64,000 nt of DNA. It comes from Pyrrhosoma nymphula (taxonomy: Eukaryota; Arthropoda; Insecta; Odonata; Coenagrionidae). The position numbers and the translations under genes are program-made. The stretch is taken from assembly GCA_963573305.1 (NCBI GenBank), contig OY754328.1, positions 43,081,822-43,145,821 on the forward strand. The letters run 5' to 3'. Numbering within the stretch: position 1 is the stretch's first letter; every line of letters begins with the position of its first letter. Under the pieces are notes generated by a model. That model saw only the letters and a program-made list of their open reading frames with translations, was not told the origin of the DNA and made no database searches. This document shows, piece by piece, positions 25,554 through 37,180 of the stretch.

Positions 25554-25665
25554 ATTGTAGGAAAAGGATAAATTACTTTTCACTATTCCACTGGAGAAAT
25601 ACGATTTATTGCCGATATATTTCTCCAGTGGAATAGTGCAAAGTAATTTATCCTTTTCCAACAAT
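25554..25665. repeat. Foldback with 48-bp arms
   Basis: Arms 25554-25601 and 25618-25665 are inverted copies with about two mismatches, around a 16-base centre. Each arm carries, outward from the centre, ATTTCTCCAGTGGAATAGTG and then TAATTTATCCTTTTCC. Just outside is GGAATTCCACAAAGTATCGG, like the TTCCACAAAGTGAAGCC next to the Penelope-type repeat at 37.07 kb. It may be the tail of such a repeat without its hammerhead part; that link is inference. Confidence 0.7.
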
Positions 25666-26278
25666 GGAATTCCACAAAGTATCGGCCACCACAAATAACT
25701 TCATTTATTTTTATTCTTCATAAGTATGCATATGTAGAGCCTAGGTCTATTTTTTCTTCTTTATTCACTGTTACTCTTAACATTAAAACACATGAACTGC
25801 GTGAGCCATTTTTCAGCCACCTTCCTTAGGAGATCCTTTGAGCAATTTTGTTGACCTATTCCAATTTATTCCATGAAAAAAATTCGAATAGACAGCAGCA
25901 ATAATTTTACATTCCTTTTTTACAGCCTTTGCACAGATTGAAGATAGATGCCAATGAATATGGCTATATTGTTTCAGTTGCTATGGCGCATGAAATTTTC
26001 TGTTTGGTTTAAATGCTCGTAAATGCCGGATTTTAAGAATGATCATATTTTTTTTAATTGATACTACCCGCTTCGATTTGAGCCATGATTCTGATGAAAC
26101 TACTGCAAAAGATAATGGTTGCAGCTGTAGACACTCACGTAAGTTGCGACTCAGAATTTGATCGTACAATACATCGAATATATAGATATATATTTTTCCA
26201 CCGAATTTTCATTTATCTCTTCAATATTTAATTGACCTATTTAAAATGAATTTATTGACCGTTAAGCAGAAGCAAAGG
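25666..26278. other. No gene recognised
   Basis: AT-rich sequence between the foldback and the SINE, with nothing I can identify. Confidence 0.4.
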
Positions 26279-26530
26279 AGCGTGGTGGCCTAGTAGGTAG
26301 AGTGCTTAGCTACTGATCGAAGGGTCCCGGGTTCAAATCCGGGTGAAGCCTTTGGACGCACCCGAACAAAAAGAAAAAAAATCCTCCGAGTGCGAGGTGG
26401 CCCAGGGAAAGGAAATGGCCCCCCTACCCTGAATGTGTGAAATTCGCACGCCTGTGGCTTAGTCCGGGTTGAGCTCTACCCTCAACTATCCAAACCAACC
26501 TTCGGGTTGAATCACTGAGTGAGTGAGAAG
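26279..26530 (+). mobile_element. tRNA-derived SINE
   Basis: The head has an A box TGGCCTAGTAGG (26286-26297) and a B box GGTTCAAATCC (26330-26340) spaced as in a tRNA, with a 5-bp T-arm stem CCCGG/CCGGG. The acceptor stem is not recoverable, so this is a retroposed tRNA-like promoter, not a tRNA gene. The unrelated body runs on through an A-rich tract (26368-26380) and ends with a short GTGAGTGAG-type repeat at 26515-26526. RNA polymerase III would transcribe it; a LINE would supply reverse transcriptase. Confidence 0.75.
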
Positions 26531-26984
26531 CAGAATTAGAGAATGACCCGCATGATCCTCTTCCCATTAAAAGTTTTCGAAGAAATATTTGCATGTGTAC
26601 GTAATAATACATGGACTATAAAAATAGAAATTCGTGAGTGAAAAAGATTACACTCTCTCTTGCTTACATTTCCCGTCACCTCAGCTCAGAAGAATCAGTG
26701 ATGGAGAGGAAAGGATCCTTCTCTTCCCGATTTCACAAAGCAGCGATTCATTTTTCCGAGGATTAACGGTAGAAGAGGCGGAGGGTATATGGGGAAGGAA
26801 ACCGGAGTGGCATCAATCAACCGCACGTCAATCTCAGCTCTTGTCTCAGCTAAATAAAACAGGATATGCCGAGGCCGATCATAAAAACGCTCTCGGCAAC
26901 GATAGTACATACATACTAAACAATATATCGATGCACTAAAAACATTGTAACAAGTAAAAAGGACACATACCTTGACGTTTTGAC

Positions 26985-27310
26985 GGCCAAGCCGTAGGCT
27001 GGTGAAGACCTTGATATGGAGTGTGGCGTTGTATGGGGCAGAAACCTAGGACCATGAGAAAGGAAGACGAAAATAGGCTGAAGGCGTTCGTGATGTGGGT
27101 GTGGAGGAGAATGGAGAAGGTGCGCTGGACGGAAAGGAAGACACATGAGGAAGTGCTTGACATGGTGGGTGAGGAGAGGAAACTTGTGGATGAGACTAGG
27201 GGAAGGCAGGGTAGGTTGCTGGAAGGGGTAATGAGGGGCGATGATTGGCTGAAGGCCGTGATAGAGGGAAGGATGTTGGGCAAGCGGGGAAGGGGAGAAA
27301 GAGAATAGGT
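26985..27310 (+). mobile_element. LINE 3' end: C-terminus of endonuclease-reverse transcriptase ORF
   Basis: The frame reads LVKTLIWSVALYGAET, then after a one-base insertion near 27051 it continues TMRKEDENRLKAFVMWVWRR, MEKVRWTERKTHEEVLDMVG, EERK and ends ...MLGKRGRGERE with a stop at 27306. This is the C-terminal block found after the polymerase domain in many insect LINE proteins: LYGAETW, MW.WRRM...W, EVL..VGE, GKRGRG. Only this end is present, as is usual for 5'-truncated LINE copies. The frameshift makes it non-functional. Confidence 0.8.
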
Positions 27311-28436
27311 TTTATGGACGGGATGAAGAGAGGTAGGACTTACGCTGAGATGAAAACTAGAGGTAGAAAGGACACTTCACGTGTAACATGTCTGTTGGAT
27401 TTTCTCTGACTTTCAGAATAACCTACATTTCACTGGTGGATTACTCAGATGATGATATATGCTCGCGCTCCCTACGTCTCAACCTCCCGCCCCACCTCCG
27501 CCCACGATGGCGGTCCATCCCAAATCCTGCTTTTGCGGTGACTCACCGATGACATTCAATGGCTTTCTCTCTCTTACTCCGTCGCCGTAATTCCCAACTC
27601 TTTTTCCCGATTCAGTCCTTTGACGGAATCGTTTCGCTCGATGTCCCGCTCATTCGGGTGAATGATGGATGCACCGTTCGCGGCCTGCCCTCTGCCCTCG
27701 CCTGCGTCATCCAATGGTCAACCTGTGCCTACAACACACGTCCGGTCTTGAATAATGGAGTTCGGCGCCACCGCTGGACCCCGACGCGCGGGCATCGCTG
27801 AAATCCCTTTTTGTTTGCCCTCACAAACCACAGATCTCCTCCCGTGACAATAATGTGGCCGTGATAGCCACGCATCCTTTTCCAAGCCTATTGGCTTTCA
27901 ATTTCTCTGCAAAGAAATTGAATTCCTGCCAGAATGCGATGTGTGTTTACTCAGTGTGTGTTATTTTCCATCCAAATTACCACTAAAATAAGTATTTCCT
28001 TACATGTTTAGCCTTTATTTTAACTATGGCTATGCACTCCACAATTCTATTGTTATACTCCGCAGTTATTTATTCAGCGCGACTTATAAATTACTAATTA
28101 TAATTGACAAAGCATCGAAAATGATGTAAAAATACCCATTCATACAAATCTTAATTATTGTAGATTTTATTTAAATATGTTTTTCATATTTTATTTCACT
28201 GATTACAGTCTAATATCTGGAGGCCGTTACAAATGTTTACAAAATATGGCCATCCGTGTCAAAGTTAAACGTTTTTTACAGTAGCTGCGTGTTCGCTATG
28301 TAAATTTAACATTAAGGCTTATTAGTTTGAACTAAGTCATACTTATTTTTTCCATGTACAATTTATTTGGGTAAAAAATGTAATTTCGGGCATTTTTTCA
28401 GATATATGTGCTGGTTTACGAGAAAAAAGACACCAA

Positions 28437-28522
28437 AACCAGCTAAATCGATTTAGCTGTTTTCTCTCCATCACTAGCACAGCCCTCTTCCCCGCGGACA
28501 TGTCCATTTATATTAGTATAGA
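28437..28522 (-). mobile_element. Helitron-like 5' terminus with adjacent 20-bp palindrome
   Basis: Read on the minus strand from 28522, the sequence starts TCTATACTAATATAAATGG after an A. TC followed by TATACTAATAT is the 5' end pattern I know from many insect Helitron-type repeats. Sixty-odd bases inside is a perfect palindrome CAGCTAAATCGATTTAGCTG (28440-28459). No helicase is visible beside it and the 3' end is not found, so class and extent are tentative. Confidence 0.4.
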
Positions 28523-31500
28523 TTGAGAAAATAGCAGAATGCGGAGAGTCTGGTCCCCGAGAAAATTACAGACATATTGTTGTATGAACAAGGCTTGTCG
28601 GCAAAGGCCAGTGTAGCACGACGCGATATGTTCATTATATTGCCCTTCTCAAGTTTGACCGAGATGGTCTAATATTTTTGACGACTCTTCATTCTTTCTT
28701 TAGTATTAACCAATAAGTCATTGGCAACTTAAAGGCCTTTTGAACTCACCACGGTGAATTAAATTTATAATTAGAGTGCATTTCATCAATTATGATAAAA
28801 AATACGCATATATTACAACACATTTTAAAATTTACATGAAAAACCTAAAAAAGCATGACACAAGTTTAATGGGTAACTCATCTCGAGGTTGACTTAATAT
28901 TGCATTCTTTCATTGTCTAATTAATGCTGGAGGGGGTGATGCTATAATGGAAAGCACCTTTTCACAGCCTGCATTGGCAACATGTTCACTTACTTCCTCT
29001 TTGGAGACCTTTTGTGGTATGCGCCCTGCGATTTTTTTGCGAAAACAGCCCAAGGAATTTTGTGGTTTTCTTTTAATTTTTATTTCATATCGAATATCGA
29101 TTCCCCGTCCTTTACAAATCAAATCGAAAGTCACTCCAAAGTGTCCTTTATGAGAAAATTGGACAACCCATTGGAAAATAAACTTCCAACCGCTTAATGA
29201 ATGAATTTTAGACAAAGAGAACCGGTAGACAAGACTATGTGTGTCAGGTAATGCCCACCGGCTGAATGATCTTCAATTGTATAAATTGGCCTTAATGATG
29301 GCCACCATTCATTTATTGATGATCATTACCCTTGGAGTTCTCGCGTTAAAACACAGTTTCCCACGGCGACGTGCCGTCCAATTACCCTGAGATATAAATT
29401 CATCTTCGAAGTTTGTGAGCATTTGACCACCGCATATTCCTTTGAATTCATGATTTCATGACCCTTTAGGCTTAAGTACAGATTGCTAACTCTTCTTATG
29501 TTTCTTTATGGAAATGCAGACGGTGAACACTCTTATCCGCTCAGAAACATCGGCACATTAGGACGTTCCCCCTTCAGCTCAATTTGGAAGCTGCTCTGAA
29601 TTAAACAACGGGAGAGAAAACCTCCGGTTCGTGCCTTTATGGCCCGAGGCGCCTCTCAGCCATAACTTATGTGCACACTCTCACGCATGCCCATACGTAT
29701 TTGCCTTAATAATCCCCTCCGACGCGGAGAAAGGAAAAAACACACATCTCCTGCTTCCTTTTCCGCTTTCTATTCCTGTGCCCAACAGCCTATCTCTTTC
29801 TCTCTATCTCCTATCTTTCTCTCCCATTCCCTCTCTCTCTCTCTGACACACTCCTCTGTTCCCAAACCAACATTCAACATGTGTTTCCCTCCCTCCCACC
29901 CCCGGTAGCTCAGCGAATATGCCCCTTACATAGTCGCGTACCCTCCTCCTCCACCGACTCCCGATACCTCTCCTTCCTTTTCAAAGACCCCTCCTCCATA
30001 CGATGAAAGGGAGGGAGGTAAAGGGGGGGAGGACGAGAAAGGGGGATATTAAGAAGGGAATAGGAGGCGAAGAAGAGAGTGACAGAAGTGGAGGAGGGTA
30101 TAGAAATAATTTAAAGAATCGAGATCGTGGTGTTGTGTCCCTATCCATCCATCTCTTTCTCTCCACGGCGCGGCGGCGTCGCCAGCTCTGGTTGTGTTTC
30201 GGCGTCACATCCGTCCCGTACTGCGATCACTCGTGAAGGCGGATTGGATGAGCGATTGGAAGGGATTGGGGCGGATAAGAGGTTAATCCGGGGTTATATT
30301 TAGCTAACGCTGATTTCCTGGCCTTGTGATTAGTGTTCCATCAATTTCCAAGTATAGAAATTTATTACCAGATATCGGAGTAGTGGGCAATTTTAAAATT
30401 ATATTCACATATTTCCATTATCCTGATAACATACTCAAGGGTCTTCTAAATCAGGAAATAGGAATTAATGGGCAAACACACGCAGCCAGGCCCTGGGAGG
30501 TTGAAAACAAGAGGGATTCCAAGCCGAGACTGTTGAGTAGACAGGCAAGGACTTTACCTCGCCGCCACCAAGGCCGCTGCTTGACTTCTCAACTATTTTC
30601 AACTTCCCAAGAAGACTGAACTCATTAAACAGACTTAAGCTTGTTGACTTCAATAAAATATAGCCAGCCAGTTTTATCTCCTTTGTGAAATATGAAATTA
30701 AAGGTAGTTTGACGACACCTGTAGAAAAAATTGCTGAACACTGAATGGTTTCAGGCTCAATTTCATGTAAGTTCATTTTCGCTAGTTTCTGAACCCTCTT
30801 CCAACTGCTCTGGTTGCTTCGGAACGTGAATATATGCAATATCATACCACCCTTAAATAAATATGGACTGGAGTAACAGTATTAACACTCCCTGACTTCT
30901 TTAGCGAAATATCTTTCCAGTTACACCAAAACATACAGCTGTAGAACGAATGCTGATTATTGCATTGGTGAATTCTGCCTAAAGCCATTAAAACTATTCC
31001 TGCCAAATTTAATTTTTGTTCATACGCGCGAGTTTACGGAACTCGGAAAACATTACTAAAATATCTTGACACTTGCTGCTAATGAAATCAATTTCCATTA
31101 TTAACTAGTGGCGATTTACTGTTATTTCAGGTCTACATAGTACTAAATTTAAATGGTAATACTTCGTTACAATGGAAAAAATAATAAATTTGTTATAGAA
31201 TGATTTTCCGGAGCAAGGATAGAAATACATTTAATCTAATCATAGATTTTTTGGTAAAATTTCTTTGAATAGGTACACAGTGCGATAAGGTTAAGTTAAC
31301 TACGCTGTAATTGTCATCTACTCATCACAGATGACGCGTCATTTGACTTTCCTTATTCCATATTATCATTATATATATATTTTCCAATTATTGCATTGTT
31401 TTTCTAATTAATAATGCTGAGAATGATAACATTGAGGAGTATTGATATTATTTTCTCTATCCCGTTCATTCATTTGATAGTTTTAAAGTGAGGTGCTCAA

Positions 31501-33472
31501 TGAATGACAAAATTCCATGTGACTTCATTTCGTAACACATTTCTACAGGAACTTTACATGTACCTATTTCTTACACTGTAAAATAAGCGCTCATCGCATA
31601 GAATATTCGCGGGTATCTCAAGAGTACTAAAATAAAGATGGTGTATCATTCCATGCTCGCCTTCATCGTTTTCTTGTTTCAGTCGGCAAAGGAACGGCTC
31701 GTTTCATTTTGACTCCGATGCGACGTCAGTTTTTCTTTTTTTTTTTGTTCCCATCACGCGATCCTCGTCGAAGATTTTCCTTATCCGTTGCTCATTCTCC
31801 AATACAAGGCGGGATTGAGAGAGATGCTTCCATCATCATCTATTCTCCCTTCTTTCCCATCCCACCCCCCACCCACTCCACCCCTTGCGCCTTGGAACAT
31901 CTGTGGAGCAGAAATGGAAGCGAGAGAGATCCTAAGCGACTCCCTTTTAAGGGCCGCGGAGGAGACCCTTTCGATTGTTCTTTGGATAATTCCTTTGGCG
32001 CCACAATAACTCTACTCCCCATTCCTCGCAGTCTCGTTTTGTAGCGTCGGAATTGTGCGCTGGGCGTAACAGAAGCTTCCTTTTTTATGGCAGAAAGTTC
32101 CAATTCTGGGACTTGGTGATAGAAGGGTATCATTTTCGGAACAATCGTCGTCAAAGGAAGTCTCAAACTCTGCGGAGAACCGCAAAATGGTAACTATTTT
32201 ATTTACGTAATACCTATTTCGATTACCTATTTTCGGTTAATAATATTTCCCACTGTCTCTTTCCGTAGTTCAAACTCTAGACAGTGGTTGGAATGATCAA
32301 GAATGGTTTTCCTTTTTTATATTTTTATAGAACGACCCTTTTTTTATAAAACGACTATTTTTTATGTTTTCAATTTCCGTTTTTTATGTTATCAAAAGTC
32401 ATCTTTACTGTTTTTTGATCCGAATTTCATCGTGTATATTGTACCCGACGCGACGGCTGTAACCATCAGTGAATTCCTTTTCACTCCAGCAAAGTGTCGC
32501 ATAAGCTTTGGTGGGCGTAGAGTAATCAACATTCATTGACTAACGCATGCTTAGCTTGCTTAATTAGCTGATGAATCTCATATCTCGCAGTAGATCTAAA
32601 TTTATTCAGAAATTTCGTTAATATTTGTGTGAGCGGCATATTTTTTCAGATACCCAAGCTACTTTTTGCTTTTCTACGTCATTTAGAATATTTTTTATCA
32701 GTACGTGACCATCGGCTGAGTTATTCAATAAAGATGAAATGAATACCAATTTCTGAACATAATCATTGGTTCCATTAGGCATGTTGTTCCGTCGGCATTG
32801 GAAGAATAAACTAATTTGTTATAAAATAATTTTTACTTTCACTTCAAACGCACGATCCGTTTCTAAAATATTTCTTCCTTCCTTTTTGCACTTGCATACT
32901 GCGTTAAGTCTCATCAGACAAAATGTGTTGAAAAATATTTATCCTTTAACAGTTTCGAAGTTCTGTGATCGTTTATTCCCCCAGCAAATAATCTGTTAAC
33001 TTCCCAGCCGGCCTGGCATAATCGAGATCCCTGATACTCATCTAAGTCTTACGCTCTAAGTCAACATAATCCTGTGCGCGTTCTCATATGGCTTAGGGTA
33101 ATCACTTTCGATGTTCGCATTCATAATGTTGTGACGGTACGACGTATTTATTTACTCTGCGCTTGCGATATTTTCCTCGTCCTTTGTGTCCCCGGTGGAG
33201 TTGCGCCAAGTCTTTCTCTGCCCCGGGAGAGAGCAAACGAAGTTTATGGTGACGACGCCACCATCTTGTTCTCTCACTCTCCGCGTACCACAGTAATGAC
33301 CCTCCCCCACCATTTCCCCTTCCCCTCAATCCCTCATTCTCACCCCCTGTGAATTCCCTTCCCCTCCCTCTGCGTATTTCTGCCACTCTCTGCGACGGCC
33401 AACTCCTATTAATCCAATCATTTTCGAAGTCCCCTTACTTTTCCCATCAGTGACGCCAGAGGCGAGAGAGGA

Positions 33473-33540
33473 CTCCCTCCCCTAACTCCTCCTCCCTCCC
33501 CTCTCCTCCCTCCCCACTCCTCCCTCCCTCCCTCCTCCCT
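33473..33540 (+). repeat. Polypyrimidine tract (CCT/CCCT repeats)
   Basis: About 68 bases almost purely C and T on the plus strand, built from TCC, CTCC and CCCT units, with only three A interruptions. Such homopurine/homopyrimidine mirror-like tracts can form triplex DNA. The surrounding 33290-33620 is also CT-rich. Confidence 0.75.
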
Positions 33541-34428
33541 AATCCATCTCAGTTTGTCCTCCTCCTCCTCTCCCCCCTCTCCTTGGTGACCCGACCCGCT
33601 CATCACGCCGTGTCCAATTTCAACGTCCTCCCTCAGGTACACCCCCCTTCCTGGCAGATTGTTTATGCGGATAATTAGCTTCCCCTCCGCTCACGGCCGG
33701 GAGTCTAAAATTCGAATTTCGGGTGGAATTCCTCTCGCCACTACCCCAGATGATTCTTCATGGATATCCTGGAAACGATATCCAAACATAATGCCCACCC
33801 TTAGTCGCTCACATCATAGTGATGCATTTTTTTCCGAGTATTTCTTGGCTAAAATTCGTCATGATTGTTGTTCACTAGCTCTCGGACAGAGTCGAAGGAC
33901 GGAGGAAAGACCTTTATTCACAGGACTCAATTCACAGGAAGTTTAACCTCTTAACCAATTACGTAACATACTCATGAGGCAAGTGATCGTGCCATGTAAA
34001 TATTTGACCGGGTACACTTTGATGTGAATCTCTTAATAGCTAAAAGCTGCATAGATGGTAATCTATCTTTTAAAAATGGGCTAATTATTCTCTCTAAATG
34101 CCCTCATAGAATATGGAGAAAGGACTGCTACGTATAAAAATGATATAAGTAAAGAAAAAATTAGTAAGTTTGTATGGTTTACATCCGTTTGGCCGTGAAA
34201 TTAAAGGAGAAGAGTTTATTTAAGTGTACTATGGGTATGAAAGTACCCAAAAACTTTACATTAAGAAGATTAAGGATATTGATCTACAATACCTATTAAA
34301 TTATCTAGGCCTGAGATTCATATTGATGTTGAAATGGACAAGTCTGATTGTGTTTACCGAACCGAGTACATCTCTTGAATGAATTCTTTTCGACCGGGTC
34401 AGGAGTGCAGTTGTCTAAATTTCGATGA

Positions 34429-34490
34429 CTAACTCCGTCATCGTTTTCAAGGAAGTTGCAACCTCCTTGAAAACGATGGTGGAGTTTTCA
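34429..34490. repeat. Foldback with hammerhead-like arms (TTGAAAA type)
   Basis: Arms 34431-34454 and 34462-34486 are inverted copies (AACTCCGTCATCGTTTTCAA against TTGAAAACGATGGTGGAGTT). The left motif, on the minus strand, reads TTGAAAA, spare C, stem GATGAC/GTCATC with loop GGAGTTA, GAAAT, which is the hammerhead-like order seen in the other Penelope-type repeats but with a changed core. The right copy has a decayed stem. Confidence 0.55.
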
Positions 34491-36866
34491 TCTAGCTAGT
34501 CTCCAGTGACGAAATGATAAAATCGTCACATAATTAAATGTAATTCGCCTGGAAAGTACCAGCTCCTTCGATATTCCTTGGATATTGTCGTTTGGTAATA
34601 TGGGTCAGTTGGATCCCGAGCGGGATGGTTAAACGGAGAAAAATCTAATCGTCTCTGCATTATGAAAAGAATAACTCCAAAGTTCCAATCCTTTGAGTGT
34701 GAGTTTATTCGCGAGGGAAATATTAATGTGATGACTTTGTGCGGGGTGATTCCTGACACGCATTTCTATCGCAGATACACCTCTTTCCCTCCCTTTTCAC
34801 CCCGCCCCGCCCCCTCTCCTCCACAGCCACCCCCCAACCTATTCATTCCGACTCGTCAACTCCTTCTTATTTGTGGTCCCCGCGTCATCCTCCCATTCTC
34901 CTTGGAGACACTTCCTGGGTCGCGTTCGACGGCCGACATTGGCCGCTTAACCCGCCTGAGGCCGGAGAAGTCGGAATCGTGATAGTAAAACAAATAAAAG
35001 TAAGTTGCCCATCATCATAAAAACCGATGGCTGGGAATTTATTCACGTCTCGACGGCTCGTCCTCTCTCTCTCAAACGGAGTCTCGCCCAGACAGTGGAG
35101 CGGCGAGTGTTTCAATTCGCGCGGAAGTCGGCGATCGCCGTTCAAATGTTTACGCTCGCCCCGGAGGAGGCCGTAAAAATAAAAATAATAGAAAAGCCCT
35201 TTTTCACTGCTTCGGGCACCGTTTGGAATTCATGGCGGGATAGGAAGTAAGGGGGATGAGGGAACACCCCTCACACCCGCAGTTATTGCTGCGCGCGTAA
35301 AACAAAAAACAATATCCAATTCCGTTGTGAAGGGTCTCGTGCGGTGGTCCCTTGTACGCTTTTAAGGGTTTCGCTGACGGCTGTGGACGCCGAATTACTT
35401 CGGTTGTCCGTATTGGAGTGAGGGCCCTCCCTTCCCTTTTTATGGCTCCAAGAACATTGTACTAACGCGTGCCACGACCATCCGACTTGATCCCTAGTTT
35501 TTTTAAACACATGTTGTTGATTGAATAATGAGTGAATTATCCGTTTCTTGCTCTACTGAACTGGTAAAACATAAACTTTTATGCACACTACGCGAAACCT
35601 TAGAGCAAGGTCGTCCATCGCTTCTTTCACAAAGTGTAGATTGGCTTATTCTCGGTTTCCAAAATTTTTACGTAATTAAAACTTGAGTAATGAGAAAAAT
35701 TAAATTAAAAAGTAAAAACATCAGAAAATGTAATTTAACCTCAGCCTGAGTGAAGACCCACTTCTATTGCGGTAGATTTTCACTTTCCGTAGTTGATGTT
35801 CGAGTTTTCACATAACTTCCAGCCCCCTAGATTTTTGAGGATGATCTGAGAAATTGTTGATGTCTTGAAGTGGCAATGTATTTAATTTCAAAGCTCATGT
35901 ATTTTTCTTATTTTGCTCTCTAGAGTTCGATAGTTAGCGATGTTGCAATAGTTCTCGCTGTAACCAACAGCGTACCACCGATTAAGTAATTAATCGCTTT
36001 CAATATTTCCATTCTTTCGTTAATGGTGAAATAATCAACTACTATACTGACCTTTATGAGTATAAATGTGCAAATCACGCCCTTTTTAATAATATCACTC
36101 AAGCACAAAAACGCTTAAAATACATGGTACGATTTAGACACTTGAGTGTTAGGTGGAGAAAGAAGGGTTATGTGGTCGCAGGCGATTCCAACGGACCATG
36201 AAGGGTTAAAAATATGTTGGATCAATACCTGCTACATTCCACAGTGAGTCATGAGAGTGTTTTTGAGTTTATAATGCTGGTTTTTATTTTCCGCCTGTAC
36301 GCTTCAGATCTATAAAACCAGCGTATTGCAATGGCTTTTCATGAAAGTTATTAAGAATCCGCTCACTCCGCAGAAAATAGAAAAAACCCTTGGGATTTGT
36401 ATCAAGAGATACCTTTAAATGCTCCAAGGGACTGCTCTGCCCTTTCTTAGTAATTTTTGCCGTTATTTACAGAATTTGATCACGTTTTTGTGGAGACTTT
36501 TACGGCGTCACGTCCAACTGCCGGACTCGTATTCTCCTACAGAGAGTGTATATTCACCTCTGCTTGCAATCGTCTGGGAAGATGGAAGCTTGGTCGGCCT
36601 TCACCTAACGTATATTTCCTCTTAAAACCCTTAAACTAGTCTGGGTATGGCCATTTAAAAGGATGTGGGATGAATATGTGAAACCACGTGTTTAATATAC
36701 GTTTTTTTTATTGATTTGACAGTTTATAAATAAACTTTCCTAGAGCGTTAAACCTCAGGATGTTCCTCTTAAGGCGATGCTTCACTCCTGCTCGACAGGT
36801 CGCATTTATTCATTATTTCCAGACCCAAGGTATCGTTGAATCATGTCGAAAACACAGTACAGATCT
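34491..36866. other. No gene recognised
   Basis: A GC-richer patch at 34770-35280 and otherwise AT-rich DNA. No domain-bearing frame, RNA gene or repeat with definable ends is visible. Confidence 0.4.
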
Positions 36867-37058
36867 TACAGAAAGAAGAAACTTTCAAATGGTATTCATC
36901 CACACTGTTTATTAATACTACCGACCCAGGTTTCAACGGTTAACCGTCATTTTCAAGGTGTCCTTGACGGTTGATGACGGATACCCGTTGAAACCTGGGT
37001 CTGTAGTATCAATAAACAGTGTGGTTAGATACCATTTGAAATTTTTTTATTTCTGTAA
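36867..37058. repeat. Foldback of Penelope-type pseudo-LTR with two hammerhead-like motifs
   Basis: Arms 36867-36939 and 36984-37058 (about 73 bp) are inverted copies with few differences. Reading outward from the centre, each has a hammerhead-like motif, then a short AT-rich segment with ATCAATAAACAGTGTGG (right) and its counterpart (left), then ATACCATTTGAAA. Right copy: TTGATGA, stem CGG/CCG, TT, GAAAC, loop CTGG, GTC at 36999-37001. Left copy on minus: TTGAAAA, spare T, stem GACGG/CCGTT, loop TTAA, GAAAC, CTGG, GTC at 36925-36923. Stem III and the GTC triplet are intact in both copies. Confidence 0.65.
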
Positions 37059-37069
37059 TTATGAAAGAG

Positions 37070-37180
37070 TTCCACAAAGTGAAGCCTGAAACTATTCGCT
37101 TACAGTACAGTTCCACTAAGTTTTATTGTTGTCGACCGCTTCCGACGACTATAGCGTCATTTTCAAGACGAACCTTCGTC
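37070..37180 (-). repeat. Single Penelope-type terminal repeat fragment
   Basis: On the minus strand from about 37177: CTTGAAAATGACG, loop CTATAGT, CGTC, GGAAGCGGTCGAC, AACAATAAAACTTAGTGGAA and then a GCGAATAGTTTCAGG stretch and TTCACTTTGTGGAAC. The order (TTGAAAA core, spare T, stem GACG/CGTC, GAA box, AATAAA tail, GTGGAA) is that of the foldback next door, but from a different subfamily and in single copy. Confidence 0.5.

Larger units (their letters stand above)
27320..34428. other. Long stretch without recognised genes
   Basis: Mostly AT-rich, with GC or pyrimidine-rich islands at 27460-27830, 29730-29850 (TC-rich), 29900-30210, 31850-32040 and 33290-33620. None of the frames resembles a known protein. 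The palindrome and Helitron-like end near 28.4-28.5 kb and the pyrimidine tract at 33.47 kb are listed separately. Confidence 0.4.
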
